Of a DNA stretch of 27,225 nt, positions 1 to 7,657 are shown piece after piece. The notes beneath the pieces were generated by a model that was not told the origin of the DNA, searched no databases, and saw nothing but the letters and a program-made list of their open reading frames with translations. This DNA comes from Bacillota bacterium (lineage in GTDB: Bacteria; Bacillota; Clostridia; Oscillospirales; Ruminococcaceae), in the NCBI GenBank assembly GCA_023458875.1, contig JAEWXO010000039.1, positions 1 to 27,225 on the forward strand. The letters are read 5' to 3'. A program made the translations under genes and the position numbers. Position 1 is the stretch's first letter, and every line of letters begins with the position of its first letter.

Positions 1-927
1 GACCTGGGATTTGATGCATCAGAGGGATATCATACATACGGATTTGACTGGCAGCGTGATTCAATTACATGGTACGTTGACGGAAAGCCTGTATACAAGG
101 CAACAAACAATATTCCGACAACACCTGGAAAAATTATGATGAACACATGGCCTGGAATAACAGTAGACGAATGGCTCAAACCGTATAACGGTAAAACACC
201 ACTGACTGCAAGATACCAGTGGGTAACATACAACAAAACAGGTCAGAGCAGCAGCAGCAATAATAATCCCACCGACACAAGTGGATTGGATACAACAGCT
301 ACAGCTATTGCAGATTTCAGAAAAGGAACATCACCTTTATTTGAAGCATCAAACGGATGGACAAACGGAAATCCGTTTAACTGCGGATGGTATTCAAGTA
401 ACGCTGTAATAAAGGATAATGTATTAAACCTTACAATCGACAGAGACACCACAGGCAAATACAGCTATTCCGGTGCAGAGTACAGAACAAAGGATTTTTA
501 CAGTTACGGATACTATGAAACATCAATGCAGGCAATCAAAAACGACGGTGTAGTATCTTCATTCTTTACTTATACAGGCCCATCAGATAACAATCCGTGG
601 GATGAAATTGACATCGAAATATTAGGAAAAGATACAACGAAGGTACAGTTAAACTACTATACAAACGGACAGGGAAATCACGAATATATGTATGACCTTG
701 GATTTGATGCATCGAAGGGATTCCATAGATACGGATTTGACTGGCAGCGTGATTCGATTACATGGTATATTGACGGAAAGCCTGTATACAAGGCAACAAA
801 CAACATCCCTAGAACACCTGGAAAAATCATGATGAATGTATGGCCTGGAATAACAGTAGATGAATGGCTCAAACCATTTAACGGTAATACACCTCTTACT
901 GCAAAATATCAATGGGTGACATATAAA
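1..927 (+). repeat. Internal tandem duplication of the GH16 domain (693-bp period)
   Basis: Bases 1-234 and 694-927 align without gaps. They share long exact blocks, for example the codons for FDWQRDSITWY and for MMN-WPGITVDEWLKP, with mostly synonymous differences. The first copy is cut by the window edge, so the number of units upstream is unknown. Confidence 0.9.
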
Positions 928-936
928 AATAAATAA
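1..936 (+). CDS. GH16 beta-glucanase (lichenase type), 5'-partial, tandem catalytic domains
   Basis: The frame is open from base 1, so the gene starts before the window; 311 residues are visible. They hold the last ~77 residues of one GH16 domain, a Ser/Asn/Thr-rich linker (codons near 240-300), and a complete second GH16 domain. The second domain carries the family catalytic signature DEIDIE at 601-618, with the two Glu codons at 604 and 616 as expected nucleophile and acid/base. The end of domain 1 (1-234) and of domain 2 (694-927) are near-identical, offset by exactly 693 bp (231 codons). GH16 lichenases hydrolyse mixed-linkage beta-1,3-1,4-glucans outside the cell; the signal peptide would lie upstream and is not seen. 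No dockerin or carbohydrate-binding module follows domain 2. The GH5 gene starts 21 bp after the stop, so the two are probably cotranscribed. Laminarinase-type specificity within GH16 is less likely but not excluded. Confidence 0.93.
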   Translation, partial: DLGFDASEGYHTYGFDWQRDSITWYVDGKPVYKATNNIPTTPGKIMMNTWPGITVDEWLKPYNGKTPLTARYQWVTYNKTGQSSSSNNNPTDTSGLDTTATAIADFRKGTSPLFEASNGWTNGNPFNCGWYSSNAVIKDNVLNLTIDRDTTGKYSYSGAEYRTKDFYSYGYYETSMQAIKNDGVVSSFFTYTGPSDNNPWDEIDIEILGKDTTKVQLNYYTNGQGNHEYMYDLGFDASKGFHRYGFDWQRDSITWYIDGKPVYKATNNIPRTPGKIMMNVWPGITVDEWLKPFNGNTPLTAKYQWVTYKNK

Positions 937-957
937 TAAAAAGTGAGGGGATTTTAT

Positions 958-1986
958 ATGTTGATTAAAGATTTTAAAGGTCACAAAAGAGGAGTAAATC
1001 TCGGTGGCTGGATTTCACAGTGTGGTGGCGGAAATTATAACAGGGGACATTACGATGAATTTATTCATGAATCAGATATTAAAAAAATTGCTGATTGGAA
1101 ATGTGATCATGTAAGATTACCTTTTGACTACAATGTAATTCAGAATGAAAACGGCGAAATGAATAATTCAGGATTTGAGTATATTGACAACTGCATTCAG
1201 TGGTGCAAAAAGTATAATTTAAATTTAATACTCGATCTGCACAAGGCTGCCGGATTTTCATTTGACGAGGATAATTTCGACTTTTTTTGTAACCCGGAGC
1301 TTCAGGGGTATTTCTACAGATTATGGGATGGAATTTCACAGCGCTATGGGTCATTATATGAAACAGTTACTTTTGAATTGTTAAATGAAGTGACTGATAT
1401 GAAATATGCTGAGAAATGGAATGAAATTGTTAAAAATACGATAGAAGTAATCCGCAAAAATGCACCTTATACAAAAATAATTATTGGTGGTGCTGAGAAT
1501 AACAGCATAAACGGCATGGCACTTTTAGATAAGCCGTATGATGAAAATATTGTATTTACATTTCATTTTTACAGTCCGATACTATTTACACATCAAAGAG
1601 CGAACTGGATTCCGGGTATGCCTGAAGATTATATCACATTATATCCTGACAAAATTGAAAATTACCGTCGTGAGACAGAAAAATTACTGGATAAGAGATT
1701 CGGTAATGATTTTCTGGAAGGCATGTCAGGCGAAATAGATGTTAAATATTTTGAGGAATTATTTGCGGTTCCATGCAGCATCAGAGAAAAATACAACGTT
1801 CCTATATACTGCGGTGAATACGGAGTAATCAGCAGAGTTGAAGACAGCGAAGCATTAAAGTGGTTTGACGATATAAATGCAGCGTTTTCAAAACTTGATA
1901 TCGGTCATTCGGTATGGAATTACAAGGAAAAGGATTTTGGAATATCTGATTCCGGTTTAGCAGACTATGTATACAGAATAATTTAA
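958..1986 (+). CDS. GH5 family glycoside hydrolase (endoglucanase/glucosidase type)
   Basis: 342 residues with a single GH5 TIM barrel. The family landmarks are visible: RGVNLGGW near residue 11, HVRLPFDY at 51-58, LDLH at 92-95, the acid/base Glu144 in LLNE, HFYSP at 203-207 and the nucleophile Glu287 in CGEYG. The ATG at 958 is preferred over an in-frame GTG at 943, because the GTG lies inside the GAGGGG ribosome binding site that sits 7 bases before 958. There is no signal peptide or membrane segment, so the enzyme is probably cytoplasmic and may act on imported beta-glucan oligosaccharides released by the upstream GH16 enzyme. The exact substrate (cellodextrin, mixed-linkage oligomer or beta-1,3 oligomer) cannot be read from the sequence. 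Confidence 0.9.
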   Translation: MLIKDFKGHKRGVNLGGWISQCGGGNYNRGHYDEFIHESDIKKIADWKCDHVRLPFDYNVIQNENGEMNNSGFEYIDNCIQWCKKYNLNLILDLHKAAGFSFDEDNFDFFCNPELQGYFYRLWDGISQRYGSLYETVTFELLNEVTDMKYAEKWNEIVKNTIEVIRKNAPYTKIIIGGAENNSINGMALLDKPYDENIVFTFHFYSPILFTHQRANWIPGMPEDYITLYPDKIENYRRETEKLLDKRFGNDFLEGMSGEIDVKYFEELFAVPCSIREKYNVPIYCGEYGVISRVEDSEALKWFDDINAAFSKLDIGHSVWNYKEKDFGISDSGLADYVYRII

Positions 1987-2016
1987 ATTTATTTCTGAAT
2001 AACCCTAACAATAATT

Positions 2017-2054
2017 AAAACCGCGGCAGAACTTATTGGTTCTGCCGCGGTTTT
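2017..2054. terminator. Strong, probably bidirectional terminator
   Basis: A perfect 16-bp stem (AAAACCGCGGCAGAAC and its complement) with a 6-nt loop. The T run at 2051-2054 serves the + strand and the A run at 2017-2020 serves the - strand. It lies between the convergent GH5 and AraC-type genes and can end both. Confidence 0.9.
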
Positions 2055-2070
2055 CTATTAATGAAAAGGG

Positions 2071-2832
2071 TTAAAAAAGGCTCTTTTTAGTTGAATAAAA
2101 ACGGTTTTTGTATTCCTTTGGCGTCATGCCTGTGTGCTTACGGAATGTTTTAATAAAATAGCTCTGCGAGCTGAAGTGGAGCAGTTCACTTATTTCTGAT
2201 GATGAGTATGTTGAAAACTGAAGCATATTTGTAGCAGCTTCAACCTTTTTTATAGTAATATATTCACTGAATGTAACTCCGACCTCTGTCTTGAACAGGC
2301 GCGAAAGATACGGAACGCTTAATGAAAGATAATCCGCTGCGTCCTGTATAGTAATCCTGTTATGAAGATGATCGCTTATGTAATCCAAAGTATGAATAAT
2401 CTGCTTTGAAAATATATTTCTGCTCTTTATAAGTCTCATCCGTTTTGTAAAATCATTAATTACCTCAGAGTGTATTGTATGAATCTCATTTTCTGACTGA
2501 CACGAGTCTGCTTTTAAAATATAAGCATCACTTAAACTGAAGGCTTCTTCAGGAAGCATGCCTCCGTTAATACAAAAACGTGTTACCATTGCAATTGTAA
2601 TAATCAGATGATATTTTAAATTCTGCAGACTGTTAGTGCTGAGTATTCCATATCCTTTTCCACCTAAAGGTGTAAAAAGGAGTCTGACTACCTCAAGATT
2701 GCCTGAACGTATTCCTTCATAAAACGCCAGTTCACGTTCAAATCCTGCATGTTCAAATTCTATTTCACGCTGGGCAAAATACTGATTATACAGTAATTCG
2801 TCAGAGTCCTCCGAAATAAGAAATTTATCCAT
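2071..2832 (-). CDS. AraC-family transcriptional regulator
   Basis: 253 residues. The C-terminal ~105 residues (about 145-248) form an AraC/XylS DNA-binding domain with two helix-turn-helix units: TIQDAADYLSLSVPYLSRLFK (first HTH, 161-181) and SEISELLHFSSQSYFIKTF (second, 212-230), followed by the typical MTPKEY ending. The N-terminal ~140 residues are helical and match no sensor domain I can name; they are not an obvious cupin. The start is supported by AAGGAGTG on the minus strand 9-10 bases upstream. It is divergent from the TIM-barrel/acyl-CoA synthetase gene across 280 bp, so that gene is the natural candidate target, with the beta-glucanase genes behind it a second possibility. Both targets are inference. 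Confidence 0.9.
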   Translation of the reverse strand: MDKFLISEDSDELLYNQYFAQREIEFEHAGFERELAFYEGIRSGNLEVVRLLFTPLGGKGYGILSTNSLQNLKYHLIITIAMVTRFCINGGMLPEEAFSLSDAYILKADSCQSENEIHTIHSEVINDFTKRMRLIKSRNIFSKQIIHTLDYISDHLHNRITIQDAADYLSLSVPYLSRLFKTEVGVTFSEYITIKKVEAATNMLQFSTYSSSEISELLHFSSQSYFIKTFRKHTGMTPKEYKNRFYSTKKSLF

Positions 2833-2944
2833 ATTGTTTTTATCACTCCTTGATTTTAATATAATTGCTATGTATCACAGAATGTATGTATAATACAATT
2901 ATAGCACAATTGCAGGGGCTTGGGTAGAGTGATTTAGAAATTAT

Positions 2945-2991
2945 CTCTGTATAAACAGAGGTTATAGTTCATATAAAAACATTTTATATGA
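2945..2991. promoter_or_regulatory. Two palindromes in the divergent AraC / fusion-gene intergenic region
   Basis: CTCTGT-ataa-ACAGAG lies at 2945-2960. A perfect 10-bp-arm palindrome, TCATATAAAA-aca-TTTTATATGA, lies at 2969-2991. The second ends about 28 bp upstream of the -35 box at 3020, a position suited to an activator or repressor site. Whether the AraC-type protein binds here is inference; AraC proteins more often use direct repeats. Confidence 0.4.
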
Positions 2992-3019
2992 TTTATAGTT
3001 TAATAGTGGTAAAGCAGTG

Positions 3020-3048
3020 TTGTAAATATAAGAATTATATGTTATAAT
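3020..3048 (+). promoter_or_regulatory. Sigma-A promoter of the TIM-barrel/acyl-CoA synthetase gene
   Basis: TTGTAA at 3020-3025, a 17-bp spacer, and TATAAT at 3043-3048. It lies 65 bp before the ATG at 3113, which has a GGAGG ribosome binding site. Confidence 0.75.
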
Positions 3049-3112
3049 AATCAATGTCAAAAAGATATTTAACTTTGTATTTGATTTATCAATAATTTTT
3101 TGGAGGACGGTT

Positions 3113-5635
3113 ATGAAGATTTCTTTTTCAACTTTGGCGTGTCCTGATTTTAGCTGGACAGATATTTATTCTATGGCAAAGGACTTATCCTTTGACGGTA
3201 TAGAAATAAGAGGACTAGGCGATGATATTGATGCAGTCCGTGCAAAACCATTTACAGCAGGACAGCTTGATAAAACTATTGCCAAGCTTTCCTCACTAAA
3301 GGTTGAAATCCCATGTCTTTCATCGGGTTGCTGCCTGAAATTCAAGGAAAATTACGAATCAAATAAAACGGAAATTACAAGATATATTGAGCTTGCAGCA
3401 AAGCTTTCAACACCATATGTAAGAATACTTGCAGACCTTGAACCTGCTCCTTCCGGAGAGATTGATGACGATTATATAAAAGACGTTCTTAAAGAGCTTT
3501 CAGTTATTGCATCTGGTAAAAACGTTATACTTCTTGTTGAAACAAACGGTTTATATGCAGACACAAAAAGGTTAAGAAAGCTGCTTGATACTGTTGGCTC
3601 AGAAAATGTTGCAGCACTTTGGGATATTCATCATCCATACCGTTATTTTAATGAATCAGCTGCTGATACAGTCAGCAACCTTGGTCCATATATCAGATAT
3701 ATTCATGTCAAAGACAGCGTTATGGTAAACGGTAAGCCTGAGTACCGTATGATGGGTGAGGGCGATATGCCTCTCGATGATATATTCAGTGAACTTATAA
3801 AGTCAGGATATGACGGGTATATTTCACTCGAATGGGTGAAAAGATGGGCTTCAGATCTTTCTGATGCCGGTATCGTATTCCCTCATTTTGCAAATTACAT
3901 GAGCAGATTCAGAAATGAAAAAGTACGTGTTCTGCAGGATAACAAATCAGGAACCGGAAAATATATATGGCAGAAGGATATGCTCATTGACGAAACATTC
4001 CCTGATGTTCTTGACAGGGTATGTGAAGAATTTCCGGATCAGTATGCGTTCAGATTTACAGAGTTTGACTATACCAGAACATATGCTGAATTCAGAGAAG
4101 ATGTAGATACATTTGCACGTTCACTTATTGCAATGGGCGTTAAAGAAGGAGATCACGTTGCAATATGGGCAACAAATGTTCCTCAGTGGTTTATTACATT
4201 CTGGGCTACAACAAAAATAGGCGCTGTTCTCGTAACGGTAAATACAGCATATAAAATCCATGAGGCAGAATACCTTTTAAAACAGTCAGATACACACACT
4301 CTTGTAATGATTGACGGATTTAAGGATTCTGACTACATAGGAATAATTAAGGAGCTCTGTCCTGAGCTTGAGAACTCAGAACCGGGTCAGCTTAACTCCA
4401 AAAAGCTTCCTGTTTTAAAAAATATCATAACAACATGCACTAAAGTAAACGGTTGCTATACATGGGATGAAGCGATAAAGCTTGCAGAAACTGTTCCTGC
4501 TTCAGAGGTTGAGAGCAGAAGAAGCAAAATCCAAAAAGACGATGTATGCAATATGCAGTATACTTCAGGTACAACAGGCTTTCCGAAGGGCGTTATGCTC
4601 ACTCACTACAATGTTGTAAACAATGGTAAGTCGATAGGTGACTGTATGGATCTGTCCACTGCTGATAAAATGATGATACATGTTCCTATGTTCCATTGCT
4701 TCGGAATGGTTCTTGCTATGACAGCATGTATGACACACGGTTCTACAATGTGTCCGATTACAGCATTTTCACCGAGAAAATCACTCGAATGTATAAATAA
4801 AGAACAGATTACAGCATGCCACGGTGTTCCTACAATGTTCATTGCTATGCTTGGTCATCCTGACTTTGAAAAAACTGATTTTTCACATATGAGAACAGGA
4901 ATTATGGCCGGAAGTCCGTGCCCTGTAAAAGTAATGCAGGATGTTCTTGGAAAAATGAATATGACTGATGTATGCATAACATACGGACAGACAGAAGCAA
5001 GCCCTGGATGTACAATGAGCAAAACAGACGATTCGATTGAGCATCGCGTAAATACAGTAGGACGTGCAATGTTCGGTGTTGAATGTAAGATAGTTGATCC
5101 TGAAACAAATGAGGACCTGCCTGATAATACTGACGGAGAGTTTGTTGCAAGAGGATATAATATAATGAAGGGCTATTACAAAATGCCTGAGGCAACTGCT
5201 GCGGCAATCGATGAAAACGGATGGCTGCACACAGGAGACCTTGCAAGACGTACTCCTGACGGATATTATAAGATTACAGGACGTATAAAGGATATGATTA
5301 TCCGTGGCGGTGAAAATATCTATCCAAAGGAAATAGAGGAGTTTATATATAATCATCCAAAGGTAAAGGATGTTCAGGTAATTGGTGTGCCTGACAAGCA
5401 GTATGGCGAAGAAATCATGGCATGTGTAATTCTTAAAGAAGGCGAGGAATCATCAGAAGAAGAGATAAAGACCTTTGTTCTTGAACATATGGCAAAGCAT
5501 AAGGTTCCTAAATACGTTGACTTTATAACAGAATTCCCTATGAATGCCGCTGGAAAAATTCTCAAATACAAAATGAGAGAAAATGCAGTTGAAAAACTCA
5601 ATCTCCAGGATGCCAGCAAAATAGTAACAGCATAA
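3113..5635 (+). CDS. Fusion: sugar-phosphate isomerase/epimerase-type TIM barrel + acyl-CoA synthetase (AMP-binding)
   Basis: 840 residues in one uninterrupted frame. Residues 1 to ~270 form an AP-endonuclease-2/xylose-isomerase-like barrel with plausible metal ligands Glu143 (LVETNG), Asp171 and His174 (WDIHHPYR), His198 (YIHVKDS) and Glu240 (SLEW). Residues ~285-830 form a full-length class I adenylating enzyme: P-loop YTSGTTGFPKG at 483-493, TYGQTE at 623-628, the TGDL motif at 707-710, the ITGRIKDMIIRGGENIYP hinge from 721, and the C-terminal AGK-ILK catalytic Lys at ~815. The AMP-binding half resembles FadD/medium-chain fatty acyl-CoA ligases, activating a carboxylate to an acyl-CoA through acyl-AMP. 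The isomerase-like half may act on a sugar or hydroxy-acid that feeds the ligase. The substrate is unknown. No signal peptide, so cytoplasmic. It has its own promoter and is divergent from an AraC-type regulator. Confidence 0.9.
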   Translation: MKISFSTLACPDFSWTDIYSMAKDLSFDGIEIRGLGDDIDAVRAKPFTAGQLDKTIAKLSSLKVEIPCLSSGCCLKFKENYESNKTEITRYIELAAKLSTPYVRILADLEPAPSGEIDDDYIKDVLKELSVIASGKNVILLVETNGLYADTKRLRKLLDTVGSENVAALWDIHHPYRYFNESAADTVSNLGPYIRYIHVKDSVMVNGKPEYRMMGEGDMPLDDIFSELIKSGYDGYISLEWVKRWASDLSDAGIVFPHFANYMSRFRNEKVRVLQDNKSGTGKYIWQKDMLIDETFPDVLDRVCEEFPDQYAFRFTEFDYTRTYAEFREDVDTFARSLIAMGVKEGDHVAIWATNVPQWFITFWATTKIGAVLVTVNTAYKIHEAEYLLKQSDTHTLVMIDGFKDSDYIGIIKELCPELENSEPGQLNSKKLPVLKNIITTCTKVNGCYTWDEAIKLAETVPASEVESRRSKIQKDDVCNMQYTSGTTGFPKGVMLTHYNVVNNGKSIGDCMDLSTADKMMIHVPMFHCFGMVLAMTACMTHGSTMCPITAFSPRKSLECINKEQITACHGVPTMFIAMLGHPDFEKTDFSHMRTGIMAGSPCPVKVMQDVLGKMNMTDVCITYGQTEASPGCTMSKTDDSIEHRVNTVGRAMFGVECKIVDPETNEDLPDNTDGEFVARGYNIMKGYYKMPEATAAAIDENGWLHTGDLARRTPDGYYKITGRIKDMIIRGGENIYPKEIEEFIYNHPKVKDVQVIGVPDKQYGEEIMACVILKEGEESSEEEIKTFVLEHMAKHKVPKYVDFITEFPMNAAGKILKYKMRENAVEKLNLQDASKIVTA

Positions 5636-5676
5636 AAAAAGAGATACCATGAAGCATTTTTTTGCCTCATGGTATC
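5634..5676 (-). terminator. Terminator of the C39-like lipoprotein gene, possibly also ending the fusion gene
   Basis: A 14-bp stem with one mismatch (GATACCATGAAGCA against TGCCTCATGGTATC) around a T-rich loop at 5643-5676. The run of seven A at 5634-5640 gives the minus-strand transcript a U tract right after the hairpin, so the structure is orientated for the minus strand. On the plus strand no T run follows. Confidence 0.65.
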
Positions 5677-5713
5677 AACGTGCTTATAATCGTAATATAA
5701 AAATCATTAATCT

Positions 5714-5771
5714 GAAGGTCAGAGGCGCGACCAGAAAGCCCGGTCGACTCGTGCTGAGACGAAATCCCTGC
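5714..5771 (+). repeat. Structured intergenic element, copy A (58 nt)
   Basis: Starts GAAGGTCAGAGG and ends CGAAATCCCTGC. A five-bp helix, CGACC with GGTCG, encloses the conserved loop AGAAAGCCC. A second hairpin follows (CGaCTC with GAGaCG). The ends can pair CAG(A)GG with CCCTG, with one bulged A. It lies between convergent genes, 8 bp from the stop codon of the C39-like gene. Its closest relative here is copy E. Confidence 0.75.
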
Positions 5772-5779
5772 TAAGTCCA

Positions 5780-6601
5780 CTATTGCTTAACAGCAACAGA
5801 TTTCCTTATGATAACAGCCTGCTTTTCAAGCTGATTATAAATATATTCAAATCTTTCGGAATTATAAAGCATCAGTCCTTCAAGAGGATCTGCAGCTGTG
5901 ACTGTTCCTTCGTTTTTATCATACCCGGTAAGAAGCATACAATGCTCATTATCGTACCAATACACATCAGTTCCGTCAGCCGCAGTATAACAGTAGTTTT
6001 TGTATACATTCATAAGACTCATGCTGCACCATATAACTACAGGAATATCATTTGCTATGTATTCATAGAGGTCCTCAAAGTCTGTTCCGCTTATATTTTC
6101 AACAAGATATTTATAACCGTCCTGCTGTGTATCAAGATATTTCTGAGCCGCTCTTACTATTACCGGTGAAAAGCACCCATATCCTCCGTCCCATCTCGGG
6201 TCCCCGATAAAAGCATCATTAAAGCCTACGGTGCACATATAATCTTTTTCAAGATAATTATCCGCAAGATCTGTTTTGCTTACATCGAATCCTAAATGAT
6301 TAAGAAGCATAGTCAGGGACGTTATTTCACATCCTGTCGGAAGCTCCGGATTCTGATAGATATAATCAACATCAATTGAATATGAATCAGGCAGTATAAA
6401 TGGTGCAGATGTTTCATAAGCAGTTTCCTGCGGAATTTCAATATAATCTGTATTTGTCTGATAAGAAGAGCTTTCGTATATAATAATATCTGAAATTTCT
6501 GAAGACTGACTGTTACTGTTATTGTTACTATTAGCGTTGCTGCAAGAATACAATGATATTGTAAATAATATTAACATTAAAGTAAGATAGAATCTTTTCA
6601 T
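5780..6601 (-). CDS. C39-like cysteine peptidase, lipoprotein
   Basis: 273 residues. The start at 6601 (MKRFYLTL) is preferred to an in-frame ATG seven codons upstream because AAGGAG sits just before it. The N-terminus is a lipoprotein signal with lipobox LYSC, so Cys20 would be lipidated and the protein anchored outside the membrane. A Ser/Asn-rich linker (about 21-70) follows. The rest is a C39-like (papain-fold) domain: nucleophile Cys91 in PTGCEITSL, GDPRWDGGYGCFSP at 133-146, catalytic His220 in DNEHCMLLTGYD, and Asp238 in AADP. The family includes bacteriocin-leader peptidases and many surface peptidases of unknown substrate. No transporter or precursor peptide lies nearby, so a stand-alone surface protease or an envelope-remodelling role is more likely. 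Confidence 0.82.
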   Translation of the reverse strand: MKRFYLTLMLILFTISLYSCSNANSNNNSNSQSSEISDIIIYESSSYQTNTDYIEIPQETAYETSAPFILPDSYSIDVDYIYQNPELPTGCEITSLTMLLNHLGFDVSKTDLADNYLEKDYMCTVGFNDAFIGDPRWDGGYGCFSPVIVRAAQKYLDTQQDGYKYLVENISGTDFEDLYEYIANDIPVVIWCSMSLMNVYKNYCYTAADGTDVYWYDNEHCMLLTGYDKNEGTVTAADPLEGLMLYNSERFEYIYNQLEKQAVIIRKSVAVKQ

Positions 6602-6632
6602 TAAAATGCTCCTTAAAATCATATTAAAATAT

Positions 6633-6661
6633 ATTATACTAGAATATTATTGATTTTACAA
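6633..6661 (-). promoter_or_regulatory. Sigma-A promoter of the C39-like lipoprotein gene
   Basis: On the minus strand, TTGTAA (6656-6661), a 17-bp spacer and TATAAT (6633-6638), about 32 bp upstream of the start codon. Confidence 0.7.
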
Positions 6662-6797
6662 TGGATAAAAAAGTCATTAAACAGTGCTGTATATTAATAA
6701 TATGATAAAGTTGATTTTTATAATAAGAAAAATAATTTAAATAAATTTTATTCAGGCGTTTTTACGTATTTTACGAAATTGATAGGAGATGGTTACT

Positions 6798-7655
6798 ATG
6801 AAATTTACAAAGATGCATGGTATAGGAAACGATTATATCTATGTTAATTGTTTTGAGGAAAATGTTGATGATCCGGAAAAAATATCAAAGCTTGTAAGTG
6901 ACAGAAGATTTGGTATCGGAGGTGACGGACTAATTCTTATTATGCCGTCAGAAAAGGCAGACTTCAGAATGAGAATGTTCAATGCTGATGGTTCAGAGGG
7001 TGCAATGTGCGGAAACGGTACAAGGTGTATAGGTAAATATGTATATGACCGTGGTCTGACAGATAAAAAGGAAATAACACTTGAAACCAGATCAGGAATT
7101 AAAAAATTATCACTATTCACAGATGAAAGCGGTCTTGTCAGTCATGTAAATGTAGATATGGGAAAGGCAATTATTAAGCCTTCTGATATACCTGTTATTG
7201 CAGATGGTGACACATTTATAAACAGACCAGTCAGTGTGAATGGTTCCGTATATAATATAACATGTGTATCAATGGGGAATCCTCATGCTGTAATTTTTCA
7301 GTCAGATATTGATAAAACAGATCTTGAAAAAACAGGACCTTATATTGAAAATCATGAGATGTTTCCTGACAGAACAAATACTGAATTTATAGAAGTAATA
7401 AATAATAAGCATTTAAAAATGCGTGTCTGGGAGCGTGGAAGCGGTGAAACCCTTGCATGCGGAACAGGTGCATGTGCTTCTGTAGTAGCAGCAGTTTTAA
7501 ACGGCTATTGCAGCTATGACGATCAGATTACTGTCACATTAAGAGGCGGAGATTTAAATATAAAATACTGTGCTGACGGTACAGTATTTATGAAGGGTCC
7601 TGCAACTATTGTATTTGACGGTGAGATAAATCTAGAAAATTTTAAGGAGTATTAA
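6798..7655 (+). CDS. dapF: Diaminopimelate epimerase
   Basis: 285 residues, the usual DapF length. It converts LL- to meso-diaminopimelate for lysine and peptidoglycan synthesis in the cytoplasm. Both active-site cysteines are present, Cys71 in MCGNGTRC and Cys221 in ACGTGACAS, as are the N-terminal KMHGIGNDY motif and GNPHAV at 160-165. The start at 6798 is chosen over the in-frame ATG at 6789 because the latter overlaps the AGGAGA ribosome binding site. The next gene, dapL, starts 2 bp after the stop, so the two consecutive pathway steps are cotranscribed, with DapF acting on the product of DapL. Confidence 0.97.
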   Translation: MKFTKMHGIGNDYIYVNCFEENVDDPEKISKLVSDRRFGIGGDGLILIMPSEKADFRMRMFNADGSEGAMCGNGTRCIGKYVYDRGLTDKKEITLETRSGIKKLSLFTDESGLVSHVNVDMGKAIIKPSDIPVIADGDTFINRPVSVNGSVYNITCVSMGNPHAVIFQSDIDKTDLEKTGPYIENHEMFPDRTNTEFIEVINNKHLKMRVWERGSGETLACGTGACASVVAAVLNGYCSYDDQITVTLRGGDLNIKYCADGTVFMKGPATIVFDGEINLENFKEY

Positions 7656-7657
7656 AA

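Noticed and set aside
943..957. GTG start of the GH5 gene at 943
   Set aside because: It overlaps the ribosome binding site of the ATG at 958 and adds residues not expected in the family.
4883..5356. Long minus-strand open frames opposite the acyl-CoA synthetase
   Set aside because: They are shadows of a strongly conserved gene, with Cys/Ile/Ser-rich translations and no ribosome binding site.
5714..5771. Structured element copy A as part of the C39-like gene terminator
   Set aside because: A separate hairpin with a minus-strand U tract lies at 5634-5676, and the other copies of the element are not next to 3' ends in a consistent orientation.
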